Source: Undaria pinnatifida | Lineage: Eukaryota; Sar; Phaeophyceae; Laminariales; Alariaceae | Reading direction: 5' to 3' | DNA: 64,000 bases | Assembly (NCBI GenBank): GCA_012845835.1 | Contig: JABAKD010000012.1 | Span: 13,206,195-13,270,194, forward strand | Shown here: piece after piece, positions 50,426 to 60,034 of the stretch | Layout: the number at the start of each line of letters is the position of its first letter | How positions within the stretch are numbered: the first letter of the stretch is position 1 | Program-made: the position numbers and the translations under genes | Notes under the pieces: generated by a model | Databases searched by the model: none | The model's input: only the letters and a program-made list of their open reading frames with translations | What the model was told of the DNA's origin: nothing

Positions 50426-50434
50426 GCCAGGGCT

Positions 50435-50615
50435 ACCCTACCTTGCCTTGTTCTGTCTGTCTTTTAGCGTTCAATTTAGATAACTAAAATGTACCTGGTA
50501 CAAGCTTTGAGCCTAGCCAGCGAGTCTATGGAGAGCAAATAAAGACACCGGAACCCATGAGCGGCACGCTTCCCAACACCGGCCAACCACCCATCTCCCC
50601 CTCGGAGTACCACGA
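50435..50615 (+). repeat. direct duplication, copy 2
   Basis: Same order of blocks as copy 1. The two copies are about 690 bp apart. Confidence 0.85.
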
Positions 50616-50794
50616 CAGTATAACGCGAAGTCGAAAAACATACCACAGGTATTGTAGCCACTCTGTGCGTGAGTGTGGCTCTGAGCGGATGAACAAGGAG
50701 GCCCGAAAAGTGACCAGTGCAGTAGTTGTGCCGTACCTTCGATCGAAGAACGCGTCCAACGGTATCAAATAGGTGTATCTTTTCTGTTTACCAT

Positions 50795-51075
50795 AAAGGT
50801 GTACATTTTTTGTTTCTAAGTAAGGCTGATCCTCACTTTGGGAGCTCTGTTTGCCGGTTGCCTTCTTAGCTCCCAAAAGTAACCATTTTGGAGTACACCA
50901 AAACTTCAACGCGATGAACAAAGACATGACCTAGGTATTACAAGAATAACAAACCGTGTACAAAGTATATCACTGCACAACGAAAACGGCATTTCAGACG
51001 ATTATTTGGGAGGCCCAGGAACCCCGTGTCGTTCAGAAAAAAAATCAAATTTGATCTTGAAATACCATATATATA
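50795..51075 (+). mobile_element. Family A MITE, strongly diverged
   Basis: AGGTGTACATTTTTTGTTTC, CCTCACTTTGGGAGCTCTG, AGACATGACCTAGGTATTAC, and AGGCCCAGGAACCCCGTGTC then GTTCAGAAA. Confidence 0.6.
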
Positions 51076-51359
51076 CCATACCCTTGATCCACGGTGGGCG
51101 GAACTCACCACCATAATACTGCTCAGGAGTTAAGGGCATAAGGTACATGAGCATGTAAATAAGAAGAACGAAGGGGGGAGCAGGTGGAATAGGGCGATAC
51201 TAAGCCGGTATGCAGGAGGGGCGCGGTACATAGTCCAGTCTAGAGTTCGTGCATAATCATAGGCAGTCAGTCCTGTTTTGTGGGTATCCCGTGGTTTTCT
51301 ATGACAAAACGTACTAAGGATACTGGGTGTATGTAGTTGTCAGCGGTTAACCGTCCGGC

Positions 51360-51641
51360 CTACCCTCTCCTACGGATTTTGGGAATGCTGACTACGAACA
51401 GGAACACGGGTGGGTACACATATTGTGCCGTCACGATCGTGTTCGGTTGGATGAAAGGAGCTTGGCGCCTCAGCATAATATTTTGAATCACACGGGCAGT
51501 GCGTAGTTCTCCAGCTTTACTGCCCGCGATGAACCCTGTCTGGGTCCTCCTGAGTGTTAGCTCGCGTCCCATATTCTCGACAGACACCGAAGCCATACCG
51601 GTGGGTCCGATCACGCTGCGGAGAATCGCAGGCCCAGCCAT
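51360..51641 (-). CDS. hypothetical 93-residue protein
   Basis: A true ATG frame starts MAGPAILRSVIGPTGMASVS and continues ELTLRRTQTGFIAGSKAGEL. It has a hydrophobic C-terminal stretch (TAQYVYPPVFLFVVSIPKI) and a TAG stop. Composition is even, with no repeat bias, and no competing frame is as good. No family is recognised. The 5' end lies in the arm of an inverted repeat, so the gene or its upstream sequence has been duplicated. It may be the last exon of a longer gene. Confidence 0.45.
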   Translation of the reverse strand: MAGPAILRSVIGPTGMASVSVENMGRELTLRRTQTGFIAGSKAGELRTARVIQNIMLRRQAPFIQPNTIVTAQYVYPPVFLFVVSIPKIRRRG

Positions 51642-51830
51642 GTAGTGAGATGAGGGGCTTCCTGCTTATCCCATCACCATCACCTACATTATCGCCCATC
51701 TATGATGGCCTTGGCGTGAGTGTGACATCTAAAATCACCTCGTTTCACTTCAACCATGACATACATGGTTTCACGTCGAACCTATAAACTATCCTTCTAC
51801 GGAGAGCACTCCGTTACAATACGGGCTTAG
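51635..51830 (-). repeat. right arm of a ~185-bp inverted repeat
   Basis: Inverse of 50245-50425. It includes the start codon region of the 51641 minus ORF. Confidence 0.85.
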
Positions 51831-52062
51831 CGGGGTTGTACGTTGTTGCTTCGCCAACACGCTACATTTAAGTCCCGCCTGGGAGAGAATACTGAGCCAC
51901 TCAAACGCCAGTCAGTCGCCTTCGCTCGGCAGTGAAGCAAGATGGCGCATGCTACAAGCAGGAAAGGGGTTTGCACGCGTACAGTAGGATATCGGAGGCC
52001 TTTCAATATTATTATGGGTCTTCGTCTCACCCAAAGACATGATGAGATCTTCTTGGGGAACA

Positions 52063-52373
52063 GTCATCCCACGGTAGGGGTGCAGCAGAAGTTTCTGAGA
52101 GTTTTCTGAGCTCCTAACATGATGACAAGGAGCTCAAAATGGCTCACTCGAAACATGACCTCGAAGACACATATCCGTTCTCGCTCAACCTGACCAACAC
52201 ATGTATGCGCTATTATTCAGTTTATAGGCCAAACACAAACATACTCGAAACGTTATCGTAATAAGGTAATAACTGACTGTGCTCCACACTTACTTGTTGA
52301 GGAGCTCAACCGATAAGAGGTGATAAAATTTAGCTAACCCAAAAAGTGAAGTCCCTACCGTGGAATGTCTCCG
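52063..52373 (+). mobile_element. Family E MITE, full copy
   Basis: Inverted ends: TCATCCCACGGTAGGGGTGC then AGCAGAAGTTTCTGAG on the left, and AAAAAGTGAAGTCCCTACCG then TGGAATG on the right. An internal GGAGCTCAAAATGGCTCACT block is present. Noncoding. Confidence 0.8.
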
Positions 52374-52559
52374 AACGAAAAGGAAATTACAACCACGCAG
52401 TACGCAAGAGATTCACCCGCGAAAAAATCTGAGGAGCGATGTATCGTGAACTGACTGAAAAAACGTCAAGTACGTTCACTTTTCAAAGGCGTATGTCAGC
52501 AACACGCATCATCCCGTACCTAGGAATGTATACAGTACCAGGTACACAGCAGTACATAA

Positions 52560-52860
52560 AGCCCGGTCGCCCCTGTGGCGTATTAGGTTATTATCCTCGA
52601 GTCTGGTATAGGTCAGTTTCGTGGGTTCGATCCCCCCTGAGTGCATACTCGTGTAAATTCGTGGGGACTTCTTCTTGCGCACAAATTGACTTGCGGAGAA
52701 CGCGAGAGCGCGAGTTAGCAACACTCGAAAAAAAATCGACGAGCAGTGGGATTGCTGAACCCTATGCGCGATAAAAATTGAAGGCAAGAACGGGGGGGAG
52801 AAGGGATGACACCTACCTGTGACCACGGCTTGTCCAGAAGCTGGAGAGTACAGCAGTAGG
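52560..52860 (+). mobile_element. tRNA-derived SINE-like element, copy 2
   Basis: The head has GTGGGTTCGATCCCCCCTGA (B-box). The body has TTGACTTGCGGAGAACGCGA, GGGATTGCTGAACCCTATGC and ACCTGTGACCACGGCTTGTC. Very close to the copy at 3520. Confidence 0.75.
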
Positions 52861-53038
52861 AGTGTTCGAAAAAGAAAGAAATAAAAAAAAACATCTGTGA
52901 GAAGAAACAGAAGGGTACTAAGAAAATGAAGCTGTTGCGTATAATACATGAAATAAAATATCTGGGAGCCGTTCTACTGCAGTTAGCATAGTCTATATAT
53001 AGTGCATGTCTAGAACCAGCCGTCTGCCCGTATTAAGA

Positions 53039-53326
53039 AAGGACCTGTGCTACGAAAGAGGTGCATCACCGGTTTCTGAGGTTCCTCAGTTTAGGGGATG
53101 AAGACATGTGCCCTTCTTAACCCATAACTGGTTTGTCCAGACAAAAATGAAACTGCTTCTAGATGAAAAATCACATGGCCTCTGTATATAACGATAATAA
53201 TCACGCAAAACAAAATGGCCCATTATTTTTTTGTTCCCCGACGATTTCGGGTTAAGGAACCCCGTCATTCAGAAAACAAAACAGCCGACAAAAAGGTACA
53301 CCCCTATCCTACCACGTGCCACAGCT
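53039..53326 (+). mobile_element. Family A MITE, full copy
   Basis: GACCTGTGCTACGAAAGAGG start, CACATGGCCTCTGTATATAA, CCGACGATTTCGGGTTAAGG then AACCCCGTCATTCAGAAAA, and ACCCCTATCCTACCACGTGC end. Confidence 0.88.
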
Positions 53327-53379
53327 GGTCTGGGTGTATATATATTTCATTGATGCCCGGACCATATGATATTTATGTC

Positions 53380-53718
53380 GGAGTGATCCCACACTATGTA
53401 GGGGGTGCGGCAGAAGCTTCTTCTGAGCGCCTAACACGAGAAGCTCAATGTGCCTCACCCGGACATATATATGATGACTTCGAAGATATACGTAGCGTTC
53501 TTCGTTCGCGCAACCCGACCGACATTTTTTTCACCAGGTATGCGTTGTCAGTCCTACATACAGTAGAACAAATATACACAGTCAGTCGTCGTGAGAAGTT
53601 GTCATGGTACTAACCTATAGTGTTCCCCAGTTGGGTGAGGGAGTTCAACACGTCAGAAACGTTTGTTTGGCCAAAAACCAAAAAAAAAGTGAAACACGCC
53701 TGTCTACCGTGGGACGAC
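53380..53718 (+). mobile_element. Family E MITE
   Basis: ATCCCACACTATGTAGGGGG then TGCGGCAGAAGC at the left, and AAAAAAGTGAAACACGCC then TGTCTACCGTGGGAC at the right. Confidence 0.75.
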
Positions 53719-54297
53719 TGATCGAGGTGAAACGAACGGCGTTTATTACAATCCAAAAAAACATTGTTCGTGTCTCTTCACGTGACTTACTTGACGTTTT
53801 TCAGTGTTTAAGAGAGACGTCACGTACAACCGCCACGCCAGACAGGTTTGCCACAGACAGACAGGTAGTATCAAAAGGGCGGTGTGCTGCTGTGACACCG
53901 GTCGCGTTTAAGAGGGGTCTCGACCGGAAGTTTCGAAGCTCCCCACGAGGTCAACCAATTATGCTCGATGCCATATGGGTGTTGTATCTAAGTGCGACGG
54001 GCGCCTCTTGATGACTACGGCAAAACATCGAGCATGATGTTCAGCCGAAACGAGCTGAAACGCTGTGAACAAGAAGTGGGCATAACCAGCGACGCAGGTT
54101 CACGAGGGGAGGGCACACCGGATCCGACTCGCCAAACAACCTCGTATGATGATGGGATAATCCCCAAGTACTTGATTGATTGGAAGCGACCGACGCGTCA
54201 AACGAACCGGAAGGTGGAGACCCCGAGTACAGTGGCCCCTCCCCAACAAGGCGATCGAAGTAGTAAGTCATATCCCGAAATAAGGCTGCCGAAGTAA
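53716..54297 (+). CDS. hypothetical coding region split over two frames
   Basis: The frame to 54011 encodes GRLIEVKRTAFITIQKNIVR, SSRDLLDVFQCLRETSR and PIMLDAIWVLYLSATG. A second frame, +1, takes over near 53992 with RRAPLDDYGKTSSMMFSRNE, LKRCEQEVGITSDAG and YDDGIIPKYLIDWKRP. The overlap suggests a frameshift in a former single gene or a very short intron. It starts directly at the end of a family E insertion, so the original 5' part was probably displaced. Function unknown; a transposon origin is possible. Confidence 0.35.
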
Positions 54298-54400
54298 GTC
54301 GGTGTCCCGATGTAAGGCGGCCAAAATCGCTAAGCACTCATAACCTGGAGCGAACGAATAGTAGTGCGGCTTGCCCCTATAGAGCGGTCGTCATATATCG
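54225..54400 (+). repeat. Family G dispersed repeat, copy 2
   Basis: CCCCTCCCCAACAAGGCGAT, CCCGATGTAAGGCGGCC, CTCATAACCTGGAGCGAACG and GTAGTGCGGCTTGCCCC. Confidence 0.5.
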
Positions 54401-54427
54401 CTTTGGCACACCACCGCCGCCGTAGAG

Positions 54428-54720
54428 CCAGCCCACGCTATGATGGGGGTGCAGCAAATTCTAAGAAGTTTCTGAGCTAGTCTATAACATGAGCTCGATC
54501 TCTCACCCAAAGAATGAATTCGAAGGCATTCGTTCGCGCAACCCGAAGACCAAGTGTCTACGCCCTACCTAGTCCAAAAAGAAATGGTTCTACTCGTAAA
54601 GACATTAAACTTTGGAAGCGGTAGTTCCTCGCTTGAGGAGATCAACCGCACTACAGAGGTATAAGAAGCACCATATGGTCCAAAAAGTGCAACCCCCTAC
54701 AGCACTGTAGAGGGATGACT
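54428..54720 (+). mobile_element. Family E MITE, full copy
   Basis: CACGCTATGATGGGGGTGCA left; GAGGAGATCAACCGCACTAC then AGAGGTATAAGAAGC, and a CAACCCCCTACAGCACTGTA right end. Confidence 0.75.
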
Positions 54721-55251
54721 CCTTACCCCGGGACCCCTACTGTACTCTGCCGGACGGAGATCTTTTTCTGTCGTTACTGCATGCTTCAACGAGAAAAATC
54801 TTTCGTGTGATTGCATACATACGGCGTGAAGGGAGCATTTCTTTTCGTGGCCCTGTTCCTTGGGAAGATGGAGCACCTTCTTCTGTGAAATGGTGGAGAG
54901 GATTTTATGCGGACAAACAACCCGACACAACCCTTTTTTTGCCGCGGACAAATCAGTGACTAGCACATTAACATATTTAGCAGTGGCCACGCATTTTACA
55001 ACTGTCGGTACACTAGTAGTAGTATAGACTAGGTATACCGCCAAGCAAAATACCAACTCCCACTGTATAAGAAGAGCCGACGAATCCAACAGAAAAAGCG
55101 GCATTTAGTGCACACCTGCGCAGTGCATTCCGTTAGTTGTGCATCCGCGCAAGTAAATACCCGCCCTCCGCCTCCTTCTCCTTCTCCTCCTCATCTTCCA
55201 GTTCAGTTGCGTGGTAGCACTTACTTGCTTACGAAAGTCAGTCAGAAAACC

Positions 55252-55446
55252 ATGGTGTTCATTTCTAGGCCTGCAGCTCTTGCTCTGCTGTCCTGCTGTC
55301 TGGCATTCGGGGTTTTGTTGGGACTCACGGGCGTGGCGAAGGATGACTCGCGAGCCATCGCAGCACCCTCGTCCGCACTCAAAGAAGCTAGAACGAAGCA
55401 AGGCCTACGGAGCGCGGACGGGCTCGACCTTGGTGCGCGATCGATG
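55252..55446 (+). CDS. exon 1 of putative secreted protein
   Basis: Signal peptide exon in good start context (AACCATGG), phase 0 out at GTGAGT. Confidence 0.55.
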
Positions 55447-56678
55447 GTGAGTGAGTGTAAATGCTAAAAAACAATCTGAAGATTCTCGCTCTTTTGGGGA
55501 GCTCTGTACACACCACACCCTGTCTGTGAAGATGTGCTTGGTAAATAAAAATCTACAGTCCAGCCTGATGAACACGCCCTCGCGGCATCGAGCAAACATT
55601 ACAAATTAATACTGAGTACTTCGTAAACACACCAATGCTGTAGTAGTAATAGTAGTAATAGCAGTAGTAGTAATAGTAAATTATAATGGTAATAGTAATA
55701 ATAGTAACAGCAATGGTAATAGTAATGGTAATAATAGTGACAGTAGTAGTATTGGGGATGTTCCATATCCATGGAGTGTACCTTACTTTTTCATAAAACG
55801 TGTACGAATATATGTATAGTCTAGTCTATATGTGCATGTATATGTGCATATACTTGTAGACTATGCATATACATATATATATGCGCGGTTCCGCATCTGA
55901 GGTGCCCCACCACCATTCAGATACATATAGCAATACAATATTCATGATAATAATAATGCATGTTTCGGTTATTAGAACCTTTGTAGTACCCTTCTATCCT
56001 AGGACGCGTCACATTGGGTTATACTTGTACTGTTATACTCTGGTACTATGTATAACGAGCGATGATGGAGCGTTGCCTCCTGTGTGCTCGAGGTGACTAG
56101 AGGACCGTCGCTGTGCGCCGGGCATTTATTTGCAGCTTAATTAATTAAGGAGATACTTCGAAGTAAATATTATAAAGATAAAAATACACTCCACCAGCAG
56201 CTGTGAGATCGAAGATTTTGTCAAAACTCATCTTCGCAAGCTATTAATAATAATACGTATAAATGCATCCGGTGTTATAACGGACCTTCAATATTTCTAC
56301 CAGAAACAAGGCAACGATGATGGAGTTTTCGGCTCCGAGCCGCGCAGGAACAGTAACATACATACCCGGTAGCGATTATCGGTCACATATGCGTTGCGCA
56401 ATACGGTGCTGCTGGCGAATACGCGAGGACAGGGTGCCAGGTTACGGGATCATCAGCACTACTACTACAACAATTTCGCCGTACTTTTTCGGGACACGAT
56501 CGGATGCGTTTTTCGTCAACACTCGCTCGAGTTACTCCTTTCAGCTCGGCGCAAGTGTCGACCGCGTCTCACTCTTGGTGCTGATCATTCGATCATGATG
56601 CTATTGGTGCTGCGCATTCAAGAACAACAACAACAACAAAATAGTTCTTCCACCGTTTTTTTAAGCCACCGGGAATAA
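55252..56678 (+). CDS. putative secreted protein, two exons
   Basis: Exon 1 (55252-55446, 65 codons) begins MVFISRPAALALLSCCLAFG with hydrophobic residues 8-28, a typical signal peptide with likely cleavage after LTGVA or shortly beyond. It continues KEARTKQGLRSADGLDLG. The donor ATG|GTGAGT is strong. The upstream 110 bp is pyrimidine-rich, promoter-like. Proposed exon 2 (56373-56678, phase 0) encodes LRNTVLLANTRGQGARLRDH, FAVLFRDTIGCVFRQHSLEL and IQEQQQQQNSSST before TAA, 166 aa in total. Exon 1 is well supported; joining it to this exon 2 is inference, since another phase-0 acceptor lies at 59.87 kb. GLRSADG superficially recalls oomycete RxLR-type effectors, but there is no real RxLR-EER. 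Confidence 0.45.
55637..55752. repeat. (GTAATA)n microsatellite
   Basis: Irregular GTAATA/GTAGTA units in the putative intron of the 55.2-kb gene. Confidence 0.9.
56160..56245 (+). mobile_element. Family C fragment
   Basis: CAGCTGTGAGATCGAAGATT and TTGTCAAAACTCATCTTCGC then AAGCT. Only this end is present. Confidence 0.7.
56373..56678 (+). CDS. proposed exon 2 of putative secreted protein
   Basis: Acceptor CCCGGTAG. 102 codons including stop, open only in this phase. Confidence 0.35.
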   Translation, partial: RLSVTYALRNTVLLANTRGQGARLRDHQHYYYNNFAVLFRDTIGCVFRQHSLELLLSARRKCRPRLTLGADHSIMMLLVLRIQEQQQQQNSSSTVFLSHRE

Positions 56679-56748
56679 TACCGGGTAATAGATCCAGACT
56701 ATCATAATAGTCAATACAGTCTATACTTCTTCTCACACTTCTACTTTC

Positions 56749-57041
56749 CAGCTTCTGGACAAGCCGTGGTCACAGGTGTCGTCCCCTTTCCCTCCCGGTT
56801 CTTGCCTTCGATCTTTTTCGTGCATAGGGTTCAGCAATCCCACTGTAGTTACAGTACTGCTCGTCGATTTTTCATCGAGTGTGTTGCTAACTCACGCTCT
56901 CGCGCTTTCCGCAAGTAAATTCGTGCACAAGAAAAAGTCCCAACGGATTTGTACTAGTATGCACTCGGCGAGGCTCGAACTCACGAAACGGACCTATATT
57001 ACCAGGCTCGAGGATAACCCGATACGCCTCCGGGGCGACCG
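56749..57041 (-). mobile_element. tRNA-derived SINE-like element, copy 3
   Basis: Inverse of the 3520 copy: CAGCTTCTGGACAAGCCGTG, GGGTTCAGCAATCCCACTG, GCACTCGGCGAGGCTCGAAC and CAGGCTCGAGGATAACCCG. Confidence 0.75.
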
Positions 57042-57047
57042 GTTAAT

Positions 57048-57228
57048 AATATATGCCTCTGGAGGCATAACCTATTCTGTTGTCTCTTATTATGTATATA
57101 CCGCGAATACCATCAGAGGGCGTTGTACTTGACATTAGATATGCCTCTAAAGGCATAATAATGTCTTGTCTTGTCTGCTATATAATAACGCGAAGATACC
57201 AGGCAGTATTATATGACTCTAAAGGCAT
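57048..57228. repeat. three 16-bp palindromes in ~70-90-bp repeats
   Basis: ATGCCTCTGGAGGCAT (57052), ATGCCTCTAAAGGCAT (57142) and ATGACTCTAAAGGCAT (57210). Intervening sequence shares TTGTCT-TATTAT and GCGAA-ATACCA blocks, so the whole unit is repeated. Confidence 0.85.
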
Positions 57229-57235
57229 ATTCTTA

Positions 57236-57457
57236 TTATCTTTGTCTCGTATTTTCCGGCGACGCAAGCATCAATGCCTCGGGCCTTTTCAGAGTCTCCG
57301 GCGGCGGTAGTGATGATGGTGGTGGTGGTGGTATTAGTCGTGAGTGAGTGGTGAGGTTCAACCAGAGCGCGAAAGCGAGAAAATTTACCTTTCTTTGAGT
57401 CAAATAAAAACGGTGCAGCTTTCGTGTCGGTTTAGAGTGTATCACCTTCATATACAT
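57236..57457 (-). CDS. possible first exon
   Basis: From ATG at 57457: MYMKVIHSKPTRKLHRFYLT then QRK and a donor AAAG|GTAAAT near 57388. Beyond the donor the frame is low complexity. Short and unsupported by similarity. Confidence 0.2.
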   Translation of the reverse strand: MYMKVIHSKPTRKLHRFYLTQRKVNFLAFALWLNLTTHSRLIPPPPPSSLPPPETLKRPEALMLASPENTRQR

Positions 57458-57690
57458 CTAATAATATTAGACCTCGTCGCATAGTATTTTGCGGGCGGCA
57501 GTGGTTTTTGTTCAAGCACGTTACGTTTGCGCTGTGAGGTTAGCTTCCGTTGGGCACCACTTAGTCTACTATTACTATTGTTGCTACCTGCGGCCTCATC
57601 ATGCCTGGGGCGACAATCTCGCCATCTCGCCGTAGTATGCTTTGTTGTTGTTGGACAAAACGTTAGGTGCAGCTTTTTTTGTGTACACAT
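57448..57690 (-). CDS. hypothetical basic ORF
   Basis: Eighty codons from ATG: TTTKHTTARWRDCRPRHDEA and RLSGAQRKLTSQRKRNVLEQ. Polar and basic; no family. Confidence 0.22.
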   Translation of the reverse strand: MCTQKKLHLTFCPTTTKHTTARWRDCRPRHDEAAGSNNSNSRLSGAQRKLTSQRKRNVLEQKPLPPAKYYATRSNIIRCI

Positions 57691-57790
57691 ACATACATAG
57701 TCTAATACAGATATTATTATCTACTACGTAAAAAGGTAGGAACTGTCAACAGAAGAAGCCTTTTCAAAGGAGTACTAAGTATTAGAATAA

Positions 57791-58057
57791 TTATAGGGGT
57801 GGGGAGTAGGGGGGATCGGGTGACGAGGGTGGTGGTATTCGCTGTATCTTGTCAGATTCGTTTGCGTTTTTGAGCTCGTTGATTGAATCTTGAATCTTGA
57901 ATCTTCTTGCCGATTTCGTGCAACAGGGATCTCCGGGGGGCTCTTCCCTCTCGACACGTACTATTGATACACAGCAGTACAAAAGAGTAGGAGCGCAATA
58001 TATCGTAACCATACGATCGTGATGATTCCTTTTCTTTTTTTCTTTCTCTTTTTTCAT
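57791..58057 (-). CDS. hypothetical ORF
   Basis: Eighty-eight codons from ATG, Lys-rich start (from a T-rich tract), then REEPPGDPCCTKSARRFKIQ and DSINELKNANESDKIQRI with a Pro-rich end. The middle contains a short AAGATTC repeat. Confidence 0.25.
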   Translation of the reverse strand: MKKEKEKKKRNHHDRMVTIYCAPTLLYCCVSIVRVEREEPPGDPCCTKSARRFKIQDSINELKNANESDKIQRIPPPSSPDPPYSPPL

Positions 58058-58136
58058 CCTCCGGCGGATGGGGAAAAATAAAGCTTTAGCTCACCACACT
58101 TACTTGCACGTATTTTCATACGCATTGTGTGTCGAT

Positions 58137-58448
58137 TTAACTCAAGTTGCTTTCGCAGCCCAACGCTAGCTGGCGCACCGTTCGGGTCCCATTGTAGGTA
58201 TAGCGTAAGCTGTCCCTATCAGTGGTCTTCGTTACAACCCCGGCAGCGCAAGCTGCCGTTGTATACGGATGCGTGTGTATGTCGACCCGGCCTGTCCCCT
58301 GAGGGTCAGTTTCGGTGGAGATAGCCACCCGGAATGTCATCTTTCCGGGTAGTGTGGGACTTGCGCAAGCTCCTAAAATATTTATTTCGTAGCGCGCACG
58401 TTCGAACGTAAGAATATGAAGTCTGCGAGAATCTAACTCACGACACAT
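58137..58448 (-). CDS. hypothetical 103-residue protein
   Basis: True ATG frame: MCRELDSRRLHILTFERARY, GKMTFRVAISTETDPQGTGR, VDIHTHPYTTAACAAGVVTK and a TRTVRQLALGCESN end, then TAA. Even composition. The N-terminal segment is repeated at 58755-58690 as MCREFDSRQLH, where two of the codon changes are silent, supporting this frame. No domain known. Confidence 0.45.
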   Translation of the reverse strand: MCRELDSRRLHILTFERARYEINILGACASPTLPGKMTFRVAISTETDPQGTGRVDIHTHPYTTAACAAGVVTKTTDRDSLRYTYNGTRTVRQLALGCESNLS

Positions 58449-58599
58449 TCTTTATTTGCTGGTTATTATATACAGCTGGTTACGTAACAATGCGCAATGA
58501 GCTACTCACTCGCAATGCTACCATTGTTACATGACTTATTATCAACACAGACTATAATAGTCTATACCTGACCTGGTATACATTATATTTCTTTATTTT

Positions 58600-58758
58600 T
58601 GCCCGACAATATAGCGCAGATTGTTGGCCGATCCGCGATGTAAATCGAGTATCCTTCCATAAAGCGGGGTGTTCATTATGATTCCAGCGCGCACGGTCGA
58701 AAATAACGAAACCAATGAAGTTGGCGTGAGTCGAACTCACGACACATCCTTTGTTCAT
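58600..58758 (-). pseudogene. decayed copy of the 58448 ORF 5' end
   Basis: MCREFDSRQLH and a GACCGTGCGCGCTGGAATC block align with the start of the 58448 ORF; the frame is lost within about 25 codons. The GTGAGTTCGACTCAC here is a coincidental tRNA-like loop (one T-stem mismatch). Confidence 0.45.
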
Positions 58759-59337
58759 TCAGTGGGTAGTGCTATAGAGCCAACAATGAAGTATACCTGC
58801 TATTAAGTAGCAGTAGAGCAGTAGTATTAATATTTAATAGCACATATTTCTTCTATAATATTTTGAATATTAGTTTTACGCTACACCTTGTCAGACATGA
58901 ACACGACATGTATGTCACTGAAAAACTGCGAACAAATTGTGCTACGCACATACATACGTATGCGCAGCCGTTCGTTTGTGTTTGGTTCGAGTCTCTCGTT
59001 TTGGGTCGTTTTTCGCTGCTGCTGTATGACAGCAGTGAGTGTGTGTTGGTACGTACGCACACGTTTGTATTGTTTTGGTTCAAGCATCTATCTCGCGTTG
59101 TAGTTCTCGAGAACAAAAAATGCTTTCAGCCTGGCTTCGATTTGAGTATACCTGGTACCAGCGCCCGCCCTCTCCTACTAACCTTTCGAAAGAGGAGAGG
59201 GGGAGTGCGACTTTGTTGAAGATGGAACACATATAGTCTATATTGTGTGCAGTCGGATTTTGATTGGCATGTTTCTCAACTACTCGCCGGGCCACCTTTG
59301 TGTCCATTAAAATTTATTTGTTGATTTTTTCGGGGTG

Positions 59338-59455
59338 CCGCATCACCACCACCACCACCACCACCACCATCATCGTCATCATCATCATCCTCATCACCAT
59401 CATCACCATCATCATCACCATCCATCATCATCATCATCATCACCATAATAATCAT
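59338..59455. repeat. (CACCAT)n microsatellite
   Basis: CAC/CAT triplets, encoding a His run in one frame. Confidence 0.95.
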
Positions 59456-59477
59456 CCATGAAACGTTCTACGCTCTA

Positions 59478-59722
59478 CCCCCCCCCAACTTTTCTTCAAC
59501 GAAATCGCCGGTTTCGAAACCAGCCCACCACGGCCGTATCTCGTAGAGTACGATGCCCCTTGCCACCCCGACATCATCGATCGGTCGATAGTCCTTTGCG
59601 AAAAATAAAACATGTGAAGGTATGCTTTTCATAGCATTCCTCGTCGTATTGAGCGGCCACGAAACGTTTTGGTTAAACAAATCGCTGGTTTGGAGGGGGG
59701 GCTATCATCGTTGAATCGGTCA
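59478..59722 (-). mobile_element. Family D MITE
   Basis: TTCTTCAACGAAATCGCCGG, CGATGCCCCTTGCCACCCCG, and a GGGGGGGCTATCATCGTTGA right end. The left terminus reads CGTTCTACGCTCTACC then a C run. Confidence 0.82.
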
Positions 59723-59740
59723 CATCATCCATCAGCCATC

Positions 59741-60028
59741 ATGAGCGCAAGCCCGAGGACTGCTAGGAGAAGCAGAAGAGCCTTTTCGTTGAGATTGTGG
59801 AACAAACGTTCGTGCGCCCTTGCTATCGTTCGAGTATTTTCACCGTGTATTCTGTTATTATTATTAGACAATACTACGTGCATTCAGCCTTGGTCTGATT
59901 ATGACATTTATTTCTCACCCAACGCCAACCGTGTGTCGAATTGTCCCCCCACCCCTCGATTTGTTGCATGCAGCCGGCGCAGCAAACACAACGAGCACGG
60001 AATGCAGCTCTCGAACGCGAGCGGCTAG
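59741..60028 (+). CDS. hypothetical small membrane-anchored or secreted protein
   Basis: Ninety-six codons from ATG. The basic N-terminus MSASPRTARRSRRAFSLRLW is followed by CALAIVRVFSPCILLLLL, a signal-anchor-like segment, then DYDIYFSPNANRVSNCPPTP. The stop TAG overlaps a strong donor (GCTAG|GTAAGC). An alternative reading is an exon entered at TATTATTAG (59868) in another frame, encoding PTPTVCRIVPPPLDLLHAAG. Only one can be right. Confidence 0.3.
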   Translation: MSASPRTARRSRRAFSLRLWNKRSCALAIVRVFSPCILLLLLDNTTCIQPWSDYDIYFSPNANRVSNCPPTPRFVACSRRSKHNEHGMQLSNASG

Positions 60029-60034
60029 GTAAGC

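Noticed and set aside
58690-58755. tRNA-like GTGAGTTCGACTCAC
   Set aside because: The stem has a mismatch under canonical tRNA pairing, and the same segment aligns in frame with the MCREL ORF, so coding descent explains it better.
58853-59219. 118-codon plus frame and opposing minus frames
   Set aside because: Several frames on both strands are similarly open, composition is hydrophobic-random, and no splice or start context supports one.
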